Below are positions 29,801-39,404 of a stretch of DNA of 64,000 nt, piece after piece. The position numbers and the translations under genes are program-made. The stretch spans positions 72,759,412 to 72,823,411 of the forward strand of contig CM043963.1 of the NCBI GenBank assembly GCA_014529385.2, read 5' to 3'. Position 1 is the stretch's first letter; each line of letters opens with the position of its first letter. Under the pieces are notes generated by a model. It did not search any database. It was not told where the DNA came from and worked only from the letters and a program-made list of their open reading frames with translations. This stretch comes from Adiantum capillus-veneris. Its lineage: Eukaryota; Streptophyta; Polypodiopsida; Polypodiales; Pteridaceae.

Positions 29801-30985
29801 GAAGTTTATGTAAGTCAACCAAGTGGTTTTGTTGTAAAAGGTCAAGAGAAAAAGGTATGTAGATTGCGTAAAGCTTTGTATGGTCTCAAACAGGCTCCAA
29901 GAGCATGGTATGAGAAGATACATACTTATTTGATTGGCCAGGGATTTCAGAATAGTCCAACAGAAAGTACTTTGTATGTCAAAAAGAGAGATGGAGTTCT
30001 CATTATGCTAACACTTTATGTGGATGATATGCTTCTTACAGGCAATACTGCAGATGAAATTGAAGCGTTTAAAGATGCTTTGAGAAAAACCTTTGAGATG
30101 TCTGATCTTGGTTTGCTACATTATTACTTGGGTATTCAGTTTGTGCAATCAGAAGATGGCATATACATGTTGCAGGCAAAATATTTGCATAAAATTTTGG
30201 ACAAGTTTGGTATGCAAAATTGTAAGCCAATCTCTACACCCGTAGAAACTGGATCAAAGTTGAGCATGCACGATGCTGGAGAACCTTTTGATGTACATAC
30301 TTATGCAGCAGCGGTTGGTTGCTTGATATATTTGGTAGGCAACACTCGTCCAGACATTCAATTTGGGGTTTCACAAGCAAGCAGATTTATGCACAGCCCA
30401 GGTATGCATCATTGGCAGGCTGTGAAGCGCATACTTCGTTACCTTTCAGGTACCCCTAATCTTGCCATGTTCTTTCCAAGGGGGGATATGTATGGAAAGC
30501 ACAGTTCTATGCAGCTTCTTGGTTACAGCAATTCAGATTGGGCTGGTGATTTTGACACACGACATTCCACAAGTGGCAATTGTTTTTTCTTGGGAAATGC
30601 ATGTATATCTTGGCTAAGCAAGAAGCAACCCACAGTGGCTACATCAACTTGTGAAGCTGAGTACAGGGCAGCTTTCACGGCAACAGTTGATTGTGTATGG
30701 ATACGCAGGTTATTGGCAGATCTTTGTGAGTGTCAACAGGCACCCACTACCATTTTCACTGACAGTCAGAGTGCTATGGCAGTTGCAAGGAATCCAGTAT
30801 TTCATGCAAGAACAAAGCACATAGAGGTTCACTACCACTATGTCAGGGAAAGGCTACATGCAGGGGAGATCACACTAACTTACTGTCCTACACAGGATAA
30901 CATTGCAGATCTATTTACGAAGGCGTTATCACGAGAAAAGTTTGAAGCTTTCCGAAAAGCTTTGGGCTTACTCTCATACACATGA
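26804..30985 (+). CDS. gag-pol: B gag-pol polyprotein (Ty1/copia), intact
   Basis: This single frame of about 1393 codons encodes all copia proteins in order: Gag, protease, integrase, RT, RNase H. I prefer ATG 26804 (MAQSTEKEIF) over the in-frame ATG at 26789, because it matches copia Gag starts. Landmarks by residue: KLDGTNYSLW (about 19); zinc knuckle CHYCKKPGHYISEC (about 269-282); protease WYFDSGASRHIT (about 340). Integrase zinc finger WHARFGH with CEGCVLGK (about 478-525); core HSDVCGP, FIDDFSRF, TDRGGEY and NGVAERKNR (about 544-650). RT: KWVFKVKR, VAKGYAQQKG, LDIKSAFLNG and catalytic LYVDDML (about 1072). RNase H: SDWAGD, TCEAEYRA, DSQSA, TKHIEVHYH (about 1245-1345). No stop, shift or missing catalytic residue was seen. 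Acts in cytoplasmic particles and the nucleus. Confidence 0.96.
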   Translation: MAQSTEKEIFGAFTSEDKLDGTNYSLWSFMAKNVLVGKGLWDYVSGDEVRPGSIAPATPGRGAAVGAGPSQVTPEQKRWDTKDAQAMAVIALTIKRTITPHIRSCRTSEDAWNTLQAMFGGRNAARIEFLKKQLDKIQMDEGDDIVEHLTKIRDLKEQLLSIDEVIPEKDLVSKTLNSLPPSYLTFQTSLTLSLRANPDPLHFEELVALLLQEDQSRKNKSLQVDGMDHALVVQNKNRGKESAHHSKSSAGQSSEKSKGDSDKSKKKGKCHYCKKPGHYISECKKRIAKEKKKESSLVVSASGDSSTAKEESANFVQDSYAFVVCSNFSAYSVEKTQMIWYFDSGASRHITSRKDLFCSLDAAPAGKKVTCANNASYPIKGVGKILITISDGSDLCLPDVLYVPGIKKNLLSVSSLAKNGLRVIFEDDRCVVRDRENGYSLITTGTLENGLFVLDRYEKQIQVCIAETKTQAMQDAELWHARFGHVSYGSLMTLQRHNMVHDLSLLEMPPRHVCEGCVLGKMHRFAFSQDGSVRATRKLQLVHSDVCGPMRTPSIGNNLYFVTFIDDFSRFCWVYPLKAKSDVFAVFQHYVAMVENETGCKVQTLRTDRGGEYMSGAFKDFLGKKGIKHQCTMPYTPQQNGVAERKNRSLMETARCMLKAKSLPHKLWMEAIACAAHVLNRCPTRALKTITAYEAWYDKKPSVSYLRVFGCLAYAHIPQQLRGKLDDKAIKCIFVGYSSGSKGYRLYNPATNKIFESRDVIFAETTAQPMVAFDVPHMRTHDVFEGLLPSFVENQESQQVDNLDQSFDQHVTPHDVEEIVREEQEVLREERTLPKWVQKTLQDSKLDAPLPRKTRAGTTFGREQVDLACFSTLCDADEPDSFEQALESVQWKDAMQQEIDSIHKNHTWDLVDLPTGKKPIGTKWVFKVKRKQDGTVDRYKAKLVAKGYAQQKGIDYDETFAPTSRASTVRSLVAIAAHHGWKVHQLDIKSAFLNGDLQEEVYVSQPSGFVVKGQEKKVCRLRKALYGLKQAPRAWYEKIHTYLIGQGFQNSPTESTLYVKKRDGVLIMLTLYVDDMLLTGNTADEIEAFKDALRKTFEMSDLGLLHYYLGIQFVQSEDGIYMLQAKYLHKILDKFGMQNCKPISTPVETGSKLSMHDAGEPFDVHTYAAAVGCLIYLVGNTRPDIQFGVSQASRFMHSPGMHHWQAVKRILRYLSGTPNLAMFFPRGDMYGKHSSMQLLGYSNSDWAGDFDTRHSTSGNCFFLGNACISWLSKKQPTVATSTCEAEYRAAFTATVDCVWIRRLLADLCECQQAPTTIFTDSQSAMAVARNPVFHARTKHIEVHYHYVRERLHAGEITLTYCPTQDNIADLFTKALSREKFEAFRKALGLLSYT

Positions 30986-31020
30986 TGATCTGCTACCTTG
31001 TACGGATTCACACTATCACT

Positions 31021-31032
31021 ACAGGGGGGATT
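31021..31032 (+). other. B polypurine tract
   Basis: ACAGGGGGGATT directly before the 3' LTR start at 31033. Confidence 0.85.
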
Positions 31033-31312
31033 TGTAGACATGTAGTAGTGTTAGTGTGTATACGCGCTTCACCAGGGGCACTTTTCTCCCACTGGGTTTT
31101 TCCCCCTGGACATCTGGTGTGAAAGGACACCTTATCTCTTAGGGTTTCATATAAGCTTTGTAGCTCTGAGTTTGTATACACGATTATTATTCCAATACAA
31201 AGAGAGAGACTACAGAGATCTCGTACACAAGCTCTGTGTCTTCTCCTTCTCCATCTTCTTCCTACTCTGAGTTGCTGTCTTCCTTCTGTTTCCTGTTTCA
31301 TCATCTTCAACA
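31033..31312 (+). repeat. B 3' LTR
   Basis: 280 bases, 279 identical to the 5' LTR, followed by the GACAG duplication and the resumed A polyprotein. Confidence 0.96.
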
Positions 31313-31317
31313 GACAG

Positions 31318-33299
31318 GCAAGGCACCTTCGTATAAGCATCTCAGAGTCTTTGGTTGTGAAGCTTATAGCCATATTCCTAAGGAGTTCAGAAATAAGTTA
31401 GAACCAAAGAGCAAGAAATGTATATTTCTTGGCTACGGAGAATCGGGCGAGATGGGTTACCGGCTTTGGGATCCTGAGTCCAGAAAGCTTATTCGTAGCA
31501 ATGATGTGCATTTCAATGAAGCCAAGTTTCACGCTAAGCCAGAGAAAACAGAGGAGATCAGAAGAGTTGTCTTCAGGGAAGATGGACCTAGTGCTAGCAC
31601 ATCAAGACAGCATGGTCAGGCTCAGGAACAGCCTATAGTGGCTAGAGAGGCAGAATCAGTTGTGGTGAGACGTTCTGAGCGTGTCTCCAAACCACCTGAT
31701 CGTTATGTGCCATCTCTAAATTATGTCATGCTCACAGATTGCGGAGAACCATCTTGTTACAAGGAAGCATTACAAGTGGTTGACTCGAAAAAATGGCAGT
31801 TGGCCATGCAGTCAGAGATGACAGCTCTGCATAAAAACCAGACATGGAAGTTGGTTAAATTACCACAGGGCAAAAAGGCTCTACCTTGTAAATGGGTTTA
31901 CAGGTATAAGATCACCGCTCATGATAGTCAGCCAAAGTACAAAGCAAGGCTTGTTGCCAAGGGCTTTAAGTAAGAACAAGGCATTGACTTTGATGAAGTC
32001 TTCTCTCCAGTGGTCAAGATGACTACATTGAGATGCTTTCTTGCATTGGTTGCTATATTGGATTTGGTGTTGCACCAAATGGATGTCAAGACAGCGTTCT
32101 TGCATGGTGATTTAGATGTGGAAATTTACATGCAGCAGCCAGAAGGGTTTGTTGAGAAAGGCATGGAACATTTGGTATGCCAGTTGTTAAAGAGTCTTTA
32201 TGGCTTAAAACAATCACCGAGGGCATGGTACCATAAGTTCCACCAGTTTATGCTTTCTCAAGGCTACAAACGTAGTGAGTTCGATCACTGTCTATATACA
32301 AAGAAGGCTAAGGATGGCAGTTGGCTGATCCTTATTTTGTATGTGGATGACATGTTGATTGCTGGCAAACACTTGGAAGAAATTTCAGCTTTGAAGTCAA
32401 AGATGGCAAAATCGTTTGACATGAAAGACATGGGTGAAACAAGTCATATACTTGGTATGCGCATTGAGAGAGACAGATCAAAGAAGTTGATTTGGTTATC
32501 TCAAACAGAGTATATTGACAAGGTTTTGCAACGTTTCAATATGGAGAAGGGAAAGGCATTGAGTGTTCCATTGCCACCATATGTGAAACTTAGCAAACAA
32601 GATTGTCCTGTGTCTGAGGAAGAAAAGGCTGAAATGGATAAGATTCCATATGCGTCTGCAGTGGGTAGTTTGATGTATGCAATGATTGCTACACGTCCGG
32701 ATATTGCATTTGCAGTGGGAGTGGTTAGCAGATATATGTCAAATCCCGGCAAGAAACATTGGGAGGCAGTGAAAGGTATCATGAGATACTTAAAACATAC
32801 AAAGAGTATGCGCATATGCTATGGTAGTCAGGATTTGAGTGTCAGAGGATACACTGACTCAGATTATGCAGGAGACTTGGATAAGAGGAGATCTACATCA
32901 GGCTATGTCTTTACATTGGCTGGAGGTGCCATATCATGGCGATCTCGATTACAAGATTGTGTTACGCAGTCTACTACAGAAGCTGAGTATGTTGCAGCAA
33001 ATGAGGCATGCAAAGAAGCTATTTGGCTTGGTAGATTGGTTGCAGACTTGGGAATCAATGCAGATATGCCAGAGTTATATTGTGATAGTCAAAGTGCTAT
33101 ACAATTGGCAAAGAATCCAGTGTTCCATTCGAAGACTAAGCATATTGATGTGAAGTATCACTTCATTAGGGAAGTACTTGAAGACAAGCAGATACAACTG
33201 CTGAAGATCCACACCAAGGACAATCCTGCTGATCTACTCACAAAGGGACTTCCAGGAGAGGGCTTTGTGCATTGTCGTGAGTTATTGGGCATTGGATAG
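31318..33299 (+). pseudogene. A gag-pol, 3' part (integrase end, RT, RNase H)
   Basis: This is the rest of the A polyprotein after B. It opens in frame with HLRVFGCEAYSHIP (end of integrase) and continues to the start of RT (CKWVYRYK; ARLVAKGFK). A TAA at 31971 stands where copia RT normally has Gln. The same frame then runs on: QMDVKTAFLHGDL, SLYGLKQSPRAWY, catalytic ILYVDDMLIAG (about 32340), and RNase H with DSDYAGD, TTEAEYVA, DSQSA and TKHIDVKYHF. It ends at the stop 33297. Apart from the two stops the reading frame is preserved. Confidence 0.92.
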
Positions 33300-33370
33300 A
33301 TGGCAGCCATGTAAATCTTTGTACATCTATGTTCATAGATTTACAGTTACTTAAAGTGCCACATTGGACT

Positions 33371-33383
33371 TTAAGTGGGAGGT
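33371..33383 (+). other. A polypurine tract
   Basis: TTAAGTGGGAGGT just before the 3' LTR at 33384. Confidence 0.75.
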
Positions 33384-33602
33384 TGTTGGGATTAAAGCCC
33401 AAGTGGCCTCTTATGCGGATATGGCCGGCCGCCCGCCTAACTCACTTACCTCTAACTCTTTGTATATACTAACATATTCTTTGTGAATACTAAGGATTTG
33501 GGAGATAACCCTTCTAACATCTCTCTGCGTACTGTACTGTGTAAGCTCACTGTGTGTGTGTGTGAGAGAGAGAGTCGACCCACGCTCCGCTCCGCGACTT
33601 CA
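33384..33602 (+). repeat. A 3' LTR
   Basis: 219 bases identical to the 5' LTR by eye, followed by the CAATC duplication. Confidence 0.96.
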
Positions 33603-35004
33603 CAATCCTCTTATGCCATAACTCTACCCAATCATCTTGAGTGGATGATTTGTTTGCATACATACCACTGTGTAAACATGGATCTCCAGCTTCCAATGAG
33701 AACAAGCGACCTTTCTTTCTTCCACATGCCAATATCTTGCCTGGTCTGCCTTTGTGAAACTCCTCTATGAAGCATCCATAACGATTAAAACGGACTTGCA
33801 ACCCTTGATCTGTCATCTGTCCAACTGATGCTAAATTCTTTGTGATTGAAGTCACATATAGAACATCTCCCAATGTGTTGTATGTCCCATCTTTTTCTAG
33901 CAATGGAACTGAACCAACATGTGTAATCCGATGCATAGTATCATCACCTGTAGCGACAAACTCATCCTCTTCTAATTTCTCTTTTCTGTCAAACCATTCA
34001 CCATGATATGTCATATGATTTGTGGAACCACTATCTAAATACCAATCATCTGTATGATGTGGCTCCACCATGCTTCCAACAACATGCTCCATAGGAAATA
34101 AATGTCCACTCGATCTATTGTCATATATATTTTGATCGTGAGGATTGTATCCAGCAAAGTTTCCTCCATGTTTGCCGTAACCTCGGCCTCTTCCACCACG
34201 ATCACGATTTTGATTTAGCCTTGTGTAACATTCTCTTTCAAAGTGACCATAAATGCCATATCTGTTACAATATCCATCTCTTTGAGGATGTACAAATCGT
34301 CCACCTCCATGTCCACGAGTTCGGGCTCTCCCCCTGCCTCTTTGGCTATAATCATTGTAACTTTGACTTTGTTGGTTTTGCCATTGACCTCTTCCAGCAT
34401 TGTTTCCACGACCATAGTTTCCTCTTCCACCTCTATTGTTTCCACGACCTCTAGAGTAAAAAACCTGATCTCTGGAATTGTTATTTGATGTAGAAGGGCC
34501 TGACTTGCCTAACTTCACCTCTTCTTGCAAACAAAGGTTTACTAACTCTTCAAAATCAGGCATGTGTCCTCGAACAGATATAGATGTATCCAATGACTTG
34601 TATTCCGATCCCAAACCATTCAATGTCACTCAAACTAAGTCATCATCTGGAACTTCAACATTAATGCTCGCAAGATCTTCTTGTAATTGCTTTATCTCTG
34701 TCACATAATCTGATATGGATCTATTTCCTCGCCATACACAATGTAACCTTTGCTTCAAGTGAACTTTTCGTGGTTCTGTATCTCCCATGCTTCCTTTGGA
34801 GATTGAGCCTTCTTCACATGTGGTATAAAGAAGTCACTAATGCATAGTGAAATCCAATGCATCACTTTCCTTGAATTCTCTAATATAATCCCATAAACCT
34901 TTGCCCATGATAAAGTTCTCCATCCTGTAAGACCATATGCTGTAGTTCTCTCTGGTCAGATTCTCTCCAACAATTTGTGTGACTTGAGTTGAACTTTCTG
35001 CCAT
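33603..35004 (-). pseudogene. C gag, protease and start of integrase
   Basis: Minus strand, copia-type. Start ATG at 35004 (MAESSTQV), with NLTRENYSIWSYRMENFIMGKGLW matching copia Gag (I cite only its first part: RENYSIWSYR). Stops near 34837 and a shift break the Gag middle. From 34629 the frame is open: LNGLGSEYKSLD, a Gly/Arg-rich tract, and a knuckle CNRYGIYGHFEREC whose second Cys is changed to Tyr. Protease WYLDSGSTNHMTYH follows (about 34040), then the integrase start WVELWHKRI, where element A is inserted (33602). Probably inactive. Confidence 0.85.
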
Positions 35005-35892
35005 CTTCACTCTCTCAATTTCTTCCAAAGAATTTTGACAAAATTTCGGCAGAGTTTCGTTTGTATTTGGACAATATCTCAAGTGACAATCTCAACCAAA
35101 GTGCTCATAAACACTGATAGAAAATCTCTCACTGCCAAGGGAAAATCCATTGACTCACTTTGCCATAGACTGACTTAGTACTATGCATAAATACTCTAAA
35201 ACAATGTCCACATGGACCTGTATGCAAATGCAATCCATACGCTGTCCTGTACCACATATTCATACATCCACCTTCTTCCCATAGTCGTAAACGACATATG
35301 AGGTCTTTCGCGGGGCCAGTCGGGGGTTCGCTCCAGTACCTAATCCACCTTGCCAAGGTACCAAAGCTCCCAAGGCAAGGCTTCAAAAAACCTCACTCGA
35401 CCCTCACAAAGGCTGCAATTTTCCAAAATACATTAACCGCATATCCATACATAACCACAAAGTACTCAATCTGACAATATAACCGCCTCAACTTCTTCCC
35501 ACAACCTTTCTTACATAGGCGGCTGTCCATAACGGACCCACAACAACCAAACATAATCTTCGATAACACAATATCATGATGCAAAAGCTCTATGTCGCTC
35601 TCCAAAACCTGTGTAAATGCTGAATTCTTCACCTGTAACCTATAAATCTACTACCGAGTGCAAAACTGGACATCTCCTATGCTTGTGTGAGCTGGCTGTT
35701 TTCTGCAGAAAATTGCAGATTTTGGCAAATTTGAGTATGCCAATGCGTCCGAAATGCCCAAAAACATAAAGATAGACTCCTGGATCACTGTATTCCGAGT
35801 TCGGGTGAGGGAGTTATGACCAAAAACCTCTCTTTTTTGTTGTTTTCCAGAGCTGCAGAAACCTGTGTATTGACTGTAGCTCCTTAAACTGA
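35005..35892 (-). other. C untranslated leader
   Basis: About 890 bases between the primer site and the C Gag start. The frames in it are short and unrecognised, consistent with a copia leader. Confidence 0.6.
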
Positions 35893-35904
35893 GCTCTGAT
35901 ACCA
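35893..35904 (-). other. C primer-binding site (tRNA-iMet)
   Basis: Plus-strand GCTCTGATACCA is the exact reverse complement of TGGTATCAGAGC, three bases from the LTR edge at 35908. Confidence 0.9.
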
Positions 35905-35907
35905 CTT

Positions 35908-36105
35908 TGTAGAGTGCGCAGGTGATGGAGAAGGTAGAAAAAAAGACTACGCACACACACCAACACACATCGAGATACACACACACACACAATCGTTACC
36001 CTGCAGCAACAAGCATTCAACGTACTACTCTTCTCTTCTTCTCTTTGAACTATTATCCAAAGTATATTTACAACATAGTATAGTCAGTGTCCAGCCGCCC
36101 ATGGC
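35908..36105 (-). repeat. C 5' LTR (minus strand)
   Basis: On the plus strand it starts TGTAGAGTGCGC and holds a CA/ACAC-rich tract (35945-35995) and a CT-rich segment. The outer edge falls between about 36090 and 36110, where D integrase sequence begins (IPQGKWESIS at about 36130). No 3' LTR of C survives for comparison. Confidence 0.65.
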
Positions 36106-37233
36106 ACAATGGACATATTCTTTAACAGAGATTCCACAAGGTAAGTGGGAGAGTATCTCTATGGATTTTGTAGTAGGACTACCTACTACAAATCGTGTCC
36201 ATGATGCCATTTGGGTAATTGTAGACCGTCTCACAAAGATGGGTCGATTCATTCCCACTAAGACTACGGTTAAAACACCGGAATTAGCATGGCTATTTGT
36301 AGAGCCTATATATTATAAACTCTATGGTCTTCCAGCTAGTATCATTAGTGACAGAGATCGAAAGTTCGATAATCACTTCTGGAGAGCTGTGTTCCAAAAG
36401 TTGGAAACTAAACTTAATCTAAGTACAATTGATCATCCAGAAATAGATGGTCAAATAGAAAGAGTTAATCAAGTTCTATAGGATATGCTACGAGCATAAG
36501 TTAGCAAGAAGCAAACCAATTGGGAAGACTACTTACATATATTGGAATTTTCTTATAATAGTTAAAAGCATGTGACTATAGGGTTTAGTCCATCTATGCT
36601 TTTGTAAGGATTTCAACCTAGATCACCCGTTACGGTGGGGTTGGCTAAGGAGAAGATATAACAAGCGAAGGATTTTCTCCAAGACCATTTTGACATGCTT
36701 CGAGTTGCTCGACAAAATGTTAAGCAAGATCAAGATCGATATAAGAAGTACGCAGATGAGCATCGACGTCTTGCTACTTTCGAAGAAGGAGACAAGGTTT
36801 TCCTCAAAGTTCCAGAGCATTCAGAAAGTCTGAAGATGGGAAAGTTGCTAAACTTTCACCACGCTATTGTGGACCGTTTACCATTCTCAAACGTATAGGT
36901 CAAGTGGCCTATAAGTTAGCTCTTACAGAGCACTCACGAGTTCATCCTGTTTTCCATGTTAGCCGTTTACGAAAACAGCTAGGACAGAATGATAATGTCA
37001 TTGACACAGGTGTGCTGGTTGAACTTATCGAACCGCCAAGCATTCCTCATGAGCTCGAAAAGATTTTGGATTCTCATGAGCTTCGCACCAGACATCATGT
37101 CAGACGACAGGTATTGGTAAAATGGCTAGAAAGACCTGAAGAAGGTTCTACATGGGAGAATGTCTCCTCACTTAAGAAACATTTTCCTACGTTCATTTTC
37201 GAGGACGAAAATGATTCTCCAAGGGAGGGGTAA
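36106..37233 (+). pseudogene. D integrase core and chromodomain
   Basis: This resumes the D polyprotein after C. IPQGKWESISMDFVVGLP, AIWVIVDRLTKMGRFIP (first catalytic Asp), SDRDRKFDNHFW (second) and HPEIDGQIERVNQVL (catalytic Glu) lie at 36130-36480. Several stops follow (36479, 36497, 36563, 36605, 36658). After frame changes come the GPF-type VHPVFHVSRLRK and a chromodomain-like end (HVRRQVLVKWLERPEEGSTWE, quoted in part) that stops at 37231. The integrase zinc finger is absent, lost with the C-linked deletion. Confidence 0.9.
37220..37233 (+). other. D polypurine tract
   Basis: CAAGGGAGGGGTAA immediately before the 3' LTR; it overlaps the polyprotein stop. Confidence 0.8.
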
Positions 37234-37356
37234 TGTAAGGACATGGGTCCTATGGGCAAGGCCACCGGCACGGCCGGACAGTGTGTATGCTAGGGGGAGG
37301 CTATAAGATAGCACGGTTGGGTGGAGACTAGCCCACGCATTACCACCACCTTGTCA
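37234..37356 (+). repeat. D 3' LTR
   Basis: 123 bases; eight differences from the 5' LTR by eye. It keeps the CTATAAGATA TATA-like box (near 37301). Followed by CAAAC. Confidence 0.92.
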
Positions 37357-37980
37357 CAAACGGAAAGTTTGAAGTAAGCAAGAGCAAGCTTGGCAAAGGG
37401 GACGAAGGAGATTCACAGGAGGAGCATGGTCAGAGCTTGAGAAGGAGCTCGGTCCAAGCAGGAGAAGCACTCTTGGCCTTGAATCAAAGCAAGAGAAGAA
37501 AACAGAAGAAGTCATGCACGATAAACAAAGCAAGGTAAGAAGCAAGAGAAAGTTACAAGTAGAGAATGGAAATTAAGCCGGTCCAAAGCATTGATGATCG
37601 AGGCAGTGAACTGAATTGAAGCCTGAAAGATCCACGGGGCAATCAAAGCAGATGAAGTGACATGAGGCAATTTCTAACACCGTCATCCTATAGAGATTGA
37701 ATTAGCATTTTCTTAAGTCCGGTGTCATTAACGGCCCGATTAATCTTGTAAACGAGAGCTTAAACTCCTAGTTAGCAGATGATCCAAGTGACGGTGCTAT
37801 TAAAAACCCACCTTGGCTAAAGGTTAAGTTGTACTCAAACATATTAATCGATTAATTGATGATTACAGCGATTGCTAGAGTCAATTGCATTAGTTGTTCT
37901 TGTTCTCTCTCTTTCACTCCTCCTAGAGCCAGAGGCCCGACGCCTGCCCGGCTCACGTAGCGAACACATATCCCTCGACA
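37357..37980 (+). repeat. E 5' LTR, part 2
   Basis: Noncoding continuation of the E LTR after the D insertion, including the CAAAC duplication copy (37357-37361). It ends CCTCGACA four bases before the primer site. No plausible gene. Confidence 0.65.
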
Positions 37981-37984
37981 TCTT

Positions 37985-38002
37985 TGGTGAACCCGATGTG
38001 AA
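37985..38002 (+). other. E primer-binding site (tRNA-Trp type)
   Basis: TGGTGAACCCGATGTGAA matches the complement of the plant tRNA-Trp 3' end except one base (as I recall that tRNA). It is located right after an LTR end in CA. Confidence 0.6.
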
Positions 38003-38025
38003 ACGAGCCGGGGTGGGAGGTAAAG

Positions 38026-39288
38026 ATGGAGAATTTAGAGCAGATGATGAAGATGATTGCAGAATTAAGTGCAAACGGTTTTGATGATAAGTCAACAGTT
38101 CCAGATTTTTCAAAGATGCTTCAATTGGTTCAAGGATCTGTCCTTGAAATGGAGACCGTAAAGAAGAAAAATCAAATGGATGAAGCTTTGGGTGCAACTT
38201 TAGATGCAGTATACGACGAGAGACGACTCTTTAATGGATATGATCCAGAAGGCTATCTTGAGTGTTATGAGCTGGAGACCAAGGTAAAAGGGATACCAAA
38301 AGAGTTGATGATCAAATCTTTTGAGCAGTTAGTGAGTTTAGATGTGAAGGAGCAGATTCAAGAAGTTACCAAAGCTTGCAACGATGACTGGGAGTATTTC
38401 AAAGAAGCTATTGTGCAAGTACGTTATGAGCAGTATGAAAGCTATCAAGAACAAAGTTGAAGTCTACCAGACTACGCAGATATTCAAGGACAAGTACGAT
38501 CAAAGTTAAAAGCTGTGATTGATGAGTTTATTGTGCAGGATGCTACCTTCTTACGGGCTAATGATGAAGACATAGTTGAAGTTGTGTATGCAAAGTTGGG
38601 CTTTGCAGATGTTGTGCATGAAGTAGAAGTCTTTGAGGGTGAGACTTTACAGCTTCAGGATACGTATGGTGAATTTTTCAAAGAATCTACACATGCAATT
38701 CGGGATACACAAAATGAATTTTGCAAAGAACCTATGCATGCAGCACATGAAGAAAAGAAATGAGGGGATCAAAACAGTGAAGTGGCTAAAGCTCAAGAAG
38801 ATATTTTGCAAGTGAACGAGTGCAGTCATATTCAGGTAGACATGCAGGAAGATTCAGTTACAGCTGATACTTTTCCTACTAAACCAGAATTAGAGCAAAA
38901 TTTTTCTGGTACAAATTCTACCATAGAGGTGATTGAAGATACTAGTACAGATTTTGCCAAAGAGTTGATTAATGATATAGATGTTATAGGTCAAAGCAGG
39001 GCCGCTGTTGAGAGCAGCAGGACCATGGATTTTGGTATACTAGATTTACTGAATTTGGATGTACCAGATTTTGAGGACTTGGCTAAGCAAGAGTATGTGC
39101 TTGATTCAGAGGGGGTGCAGACTCCTTCATTGACAAGTTTTTGTGAAGCACAACTACAAAAGTGGGGAATTGGTCGTGAATGTGATGATAATGAATCAAA
39201 GGGGGTGCATACTCCTTCTTTGAAAAGTTTCTGTGACCTAGAGCTACCGATATGGCATACTAATCTTGAATTTGATGATGATTTATAA
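38026..39288 (+). pseudogene. E gag-like and acidic repeat ORF
   Basis: One frame from ATG 38026 to the TAA at 39286 with two internal TGA (38458, 38761) and no shift. The first 145 codons look like a gypsy capsid: RRLFNGYDPEGYLECYELE then DDWEYFKEAIVQVRYEQYE, shown in part. The middle is Asp/Glu-rich and Val-rich. The end (from about 39107) is a repeat of about 30 residues with GVxTPSLxSFC followed by Trp or Leu and a D/E cluster; units start near 39109, 39199, 39287 and, after a shift, 39387. There is no zinc knuckle, protease or polymerase. Presumably a structural protein of a non-autonomous element. I do not know the family. Confidence 0.6.
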
Positions 39289-39400
39289 GGGGACCAAACC
39301 TCTTCTCTATCAAGAATTTGTGACACAGGGCTCGAGCAGGGCTCACACTATGGCAGAATGATAATGAACTTGATGATGATGATTCAGAGGGCGTGCATAG
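39107..39400 (+). repeat. degenerate 90-100 bp coding tandem repeat in E
   Basis: Nucleotide anchors GGGGGTGCAG (39111), GGGGGTGCAT (39201), GGGGACCAAA (39289) and GGGCGTGCAT (39389) recur about every 88-100 bases, each followed by a Ser/Leu and Cys-rich stretch. Confidence 0.65.
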
Positions 39401-39404
39401 TTAA

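Larger units (their letters stand above)
26125..31312 (+). mobile_element. intact Ty1/copia element B
   Basis: B is 5188 bases with 280-bp LTRs (26125-26404; 31033-31312) differing at a single base. It has GACAG target duplications, an exact initiator-Met primer site (26407-26418), one uninterrupted gag-pol frame (26804-30985) and a polypurine tract (31021-31030). It is inserted in the integrase region of A. All enzymes needed for transposition appear intact. Confidence 0.97.
22909..33602 (+). mobile_element. Ty1/copia element A (interrupted by B)
   Basis: A has two identical 219-bp LTRs (22909-23127; 33384-33602), 5-bp target duplications CAATC, an initiator-Met primer site, a polypurine tract, and a full-length gag-pol frame. 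Without B it is about 5.5 kb. The coding frame has two nonsense codons (25944 and 31971) and is split by B. Identical LTRs imply a recent insertion. Confidence 0.96.
22228..36105 (-). mobile_element. degenerate minus-strand Ty1/copia element C (interrupted by A)
   Basis: C reads right to left: LTR (35908 to about 36100), primer site (35893-35904), gag, protease, and the start of integrase up to 33603. Then comes element A, then the rest of the integrase from 22908 to about 22228. It stops in the integrase C-terminal region at FGCV. RT, RNase H and the 3' LTR are missing, as is the D segment between RNase H and the integrase core, so a deletion has removed one side of the insertion. It lies inside element D. 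Confidence 0.8.
17948..37356 (+). mobile_element. Ty3/gypsy chromovirus D with 123-bp LTRs (interrupted by C)
   Basis: D has matching 123-bp LTRs (17948-18070; 37234-37356), 5-bp target duplications (CAAAC), and an initiator-Met-type primer site. It encodes gag, protease, RT, RNase H, integrase and chromodomain in order, and has a polypurine tract (37221-37233). The LTRs differ at 8 of 123 positions. Without its inserts it is about 5.5 kb. Copia element C interrupts it between RNase H and the integrase core. Its genes carry many stops and at least one frameshift. Confidence 0.92.
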
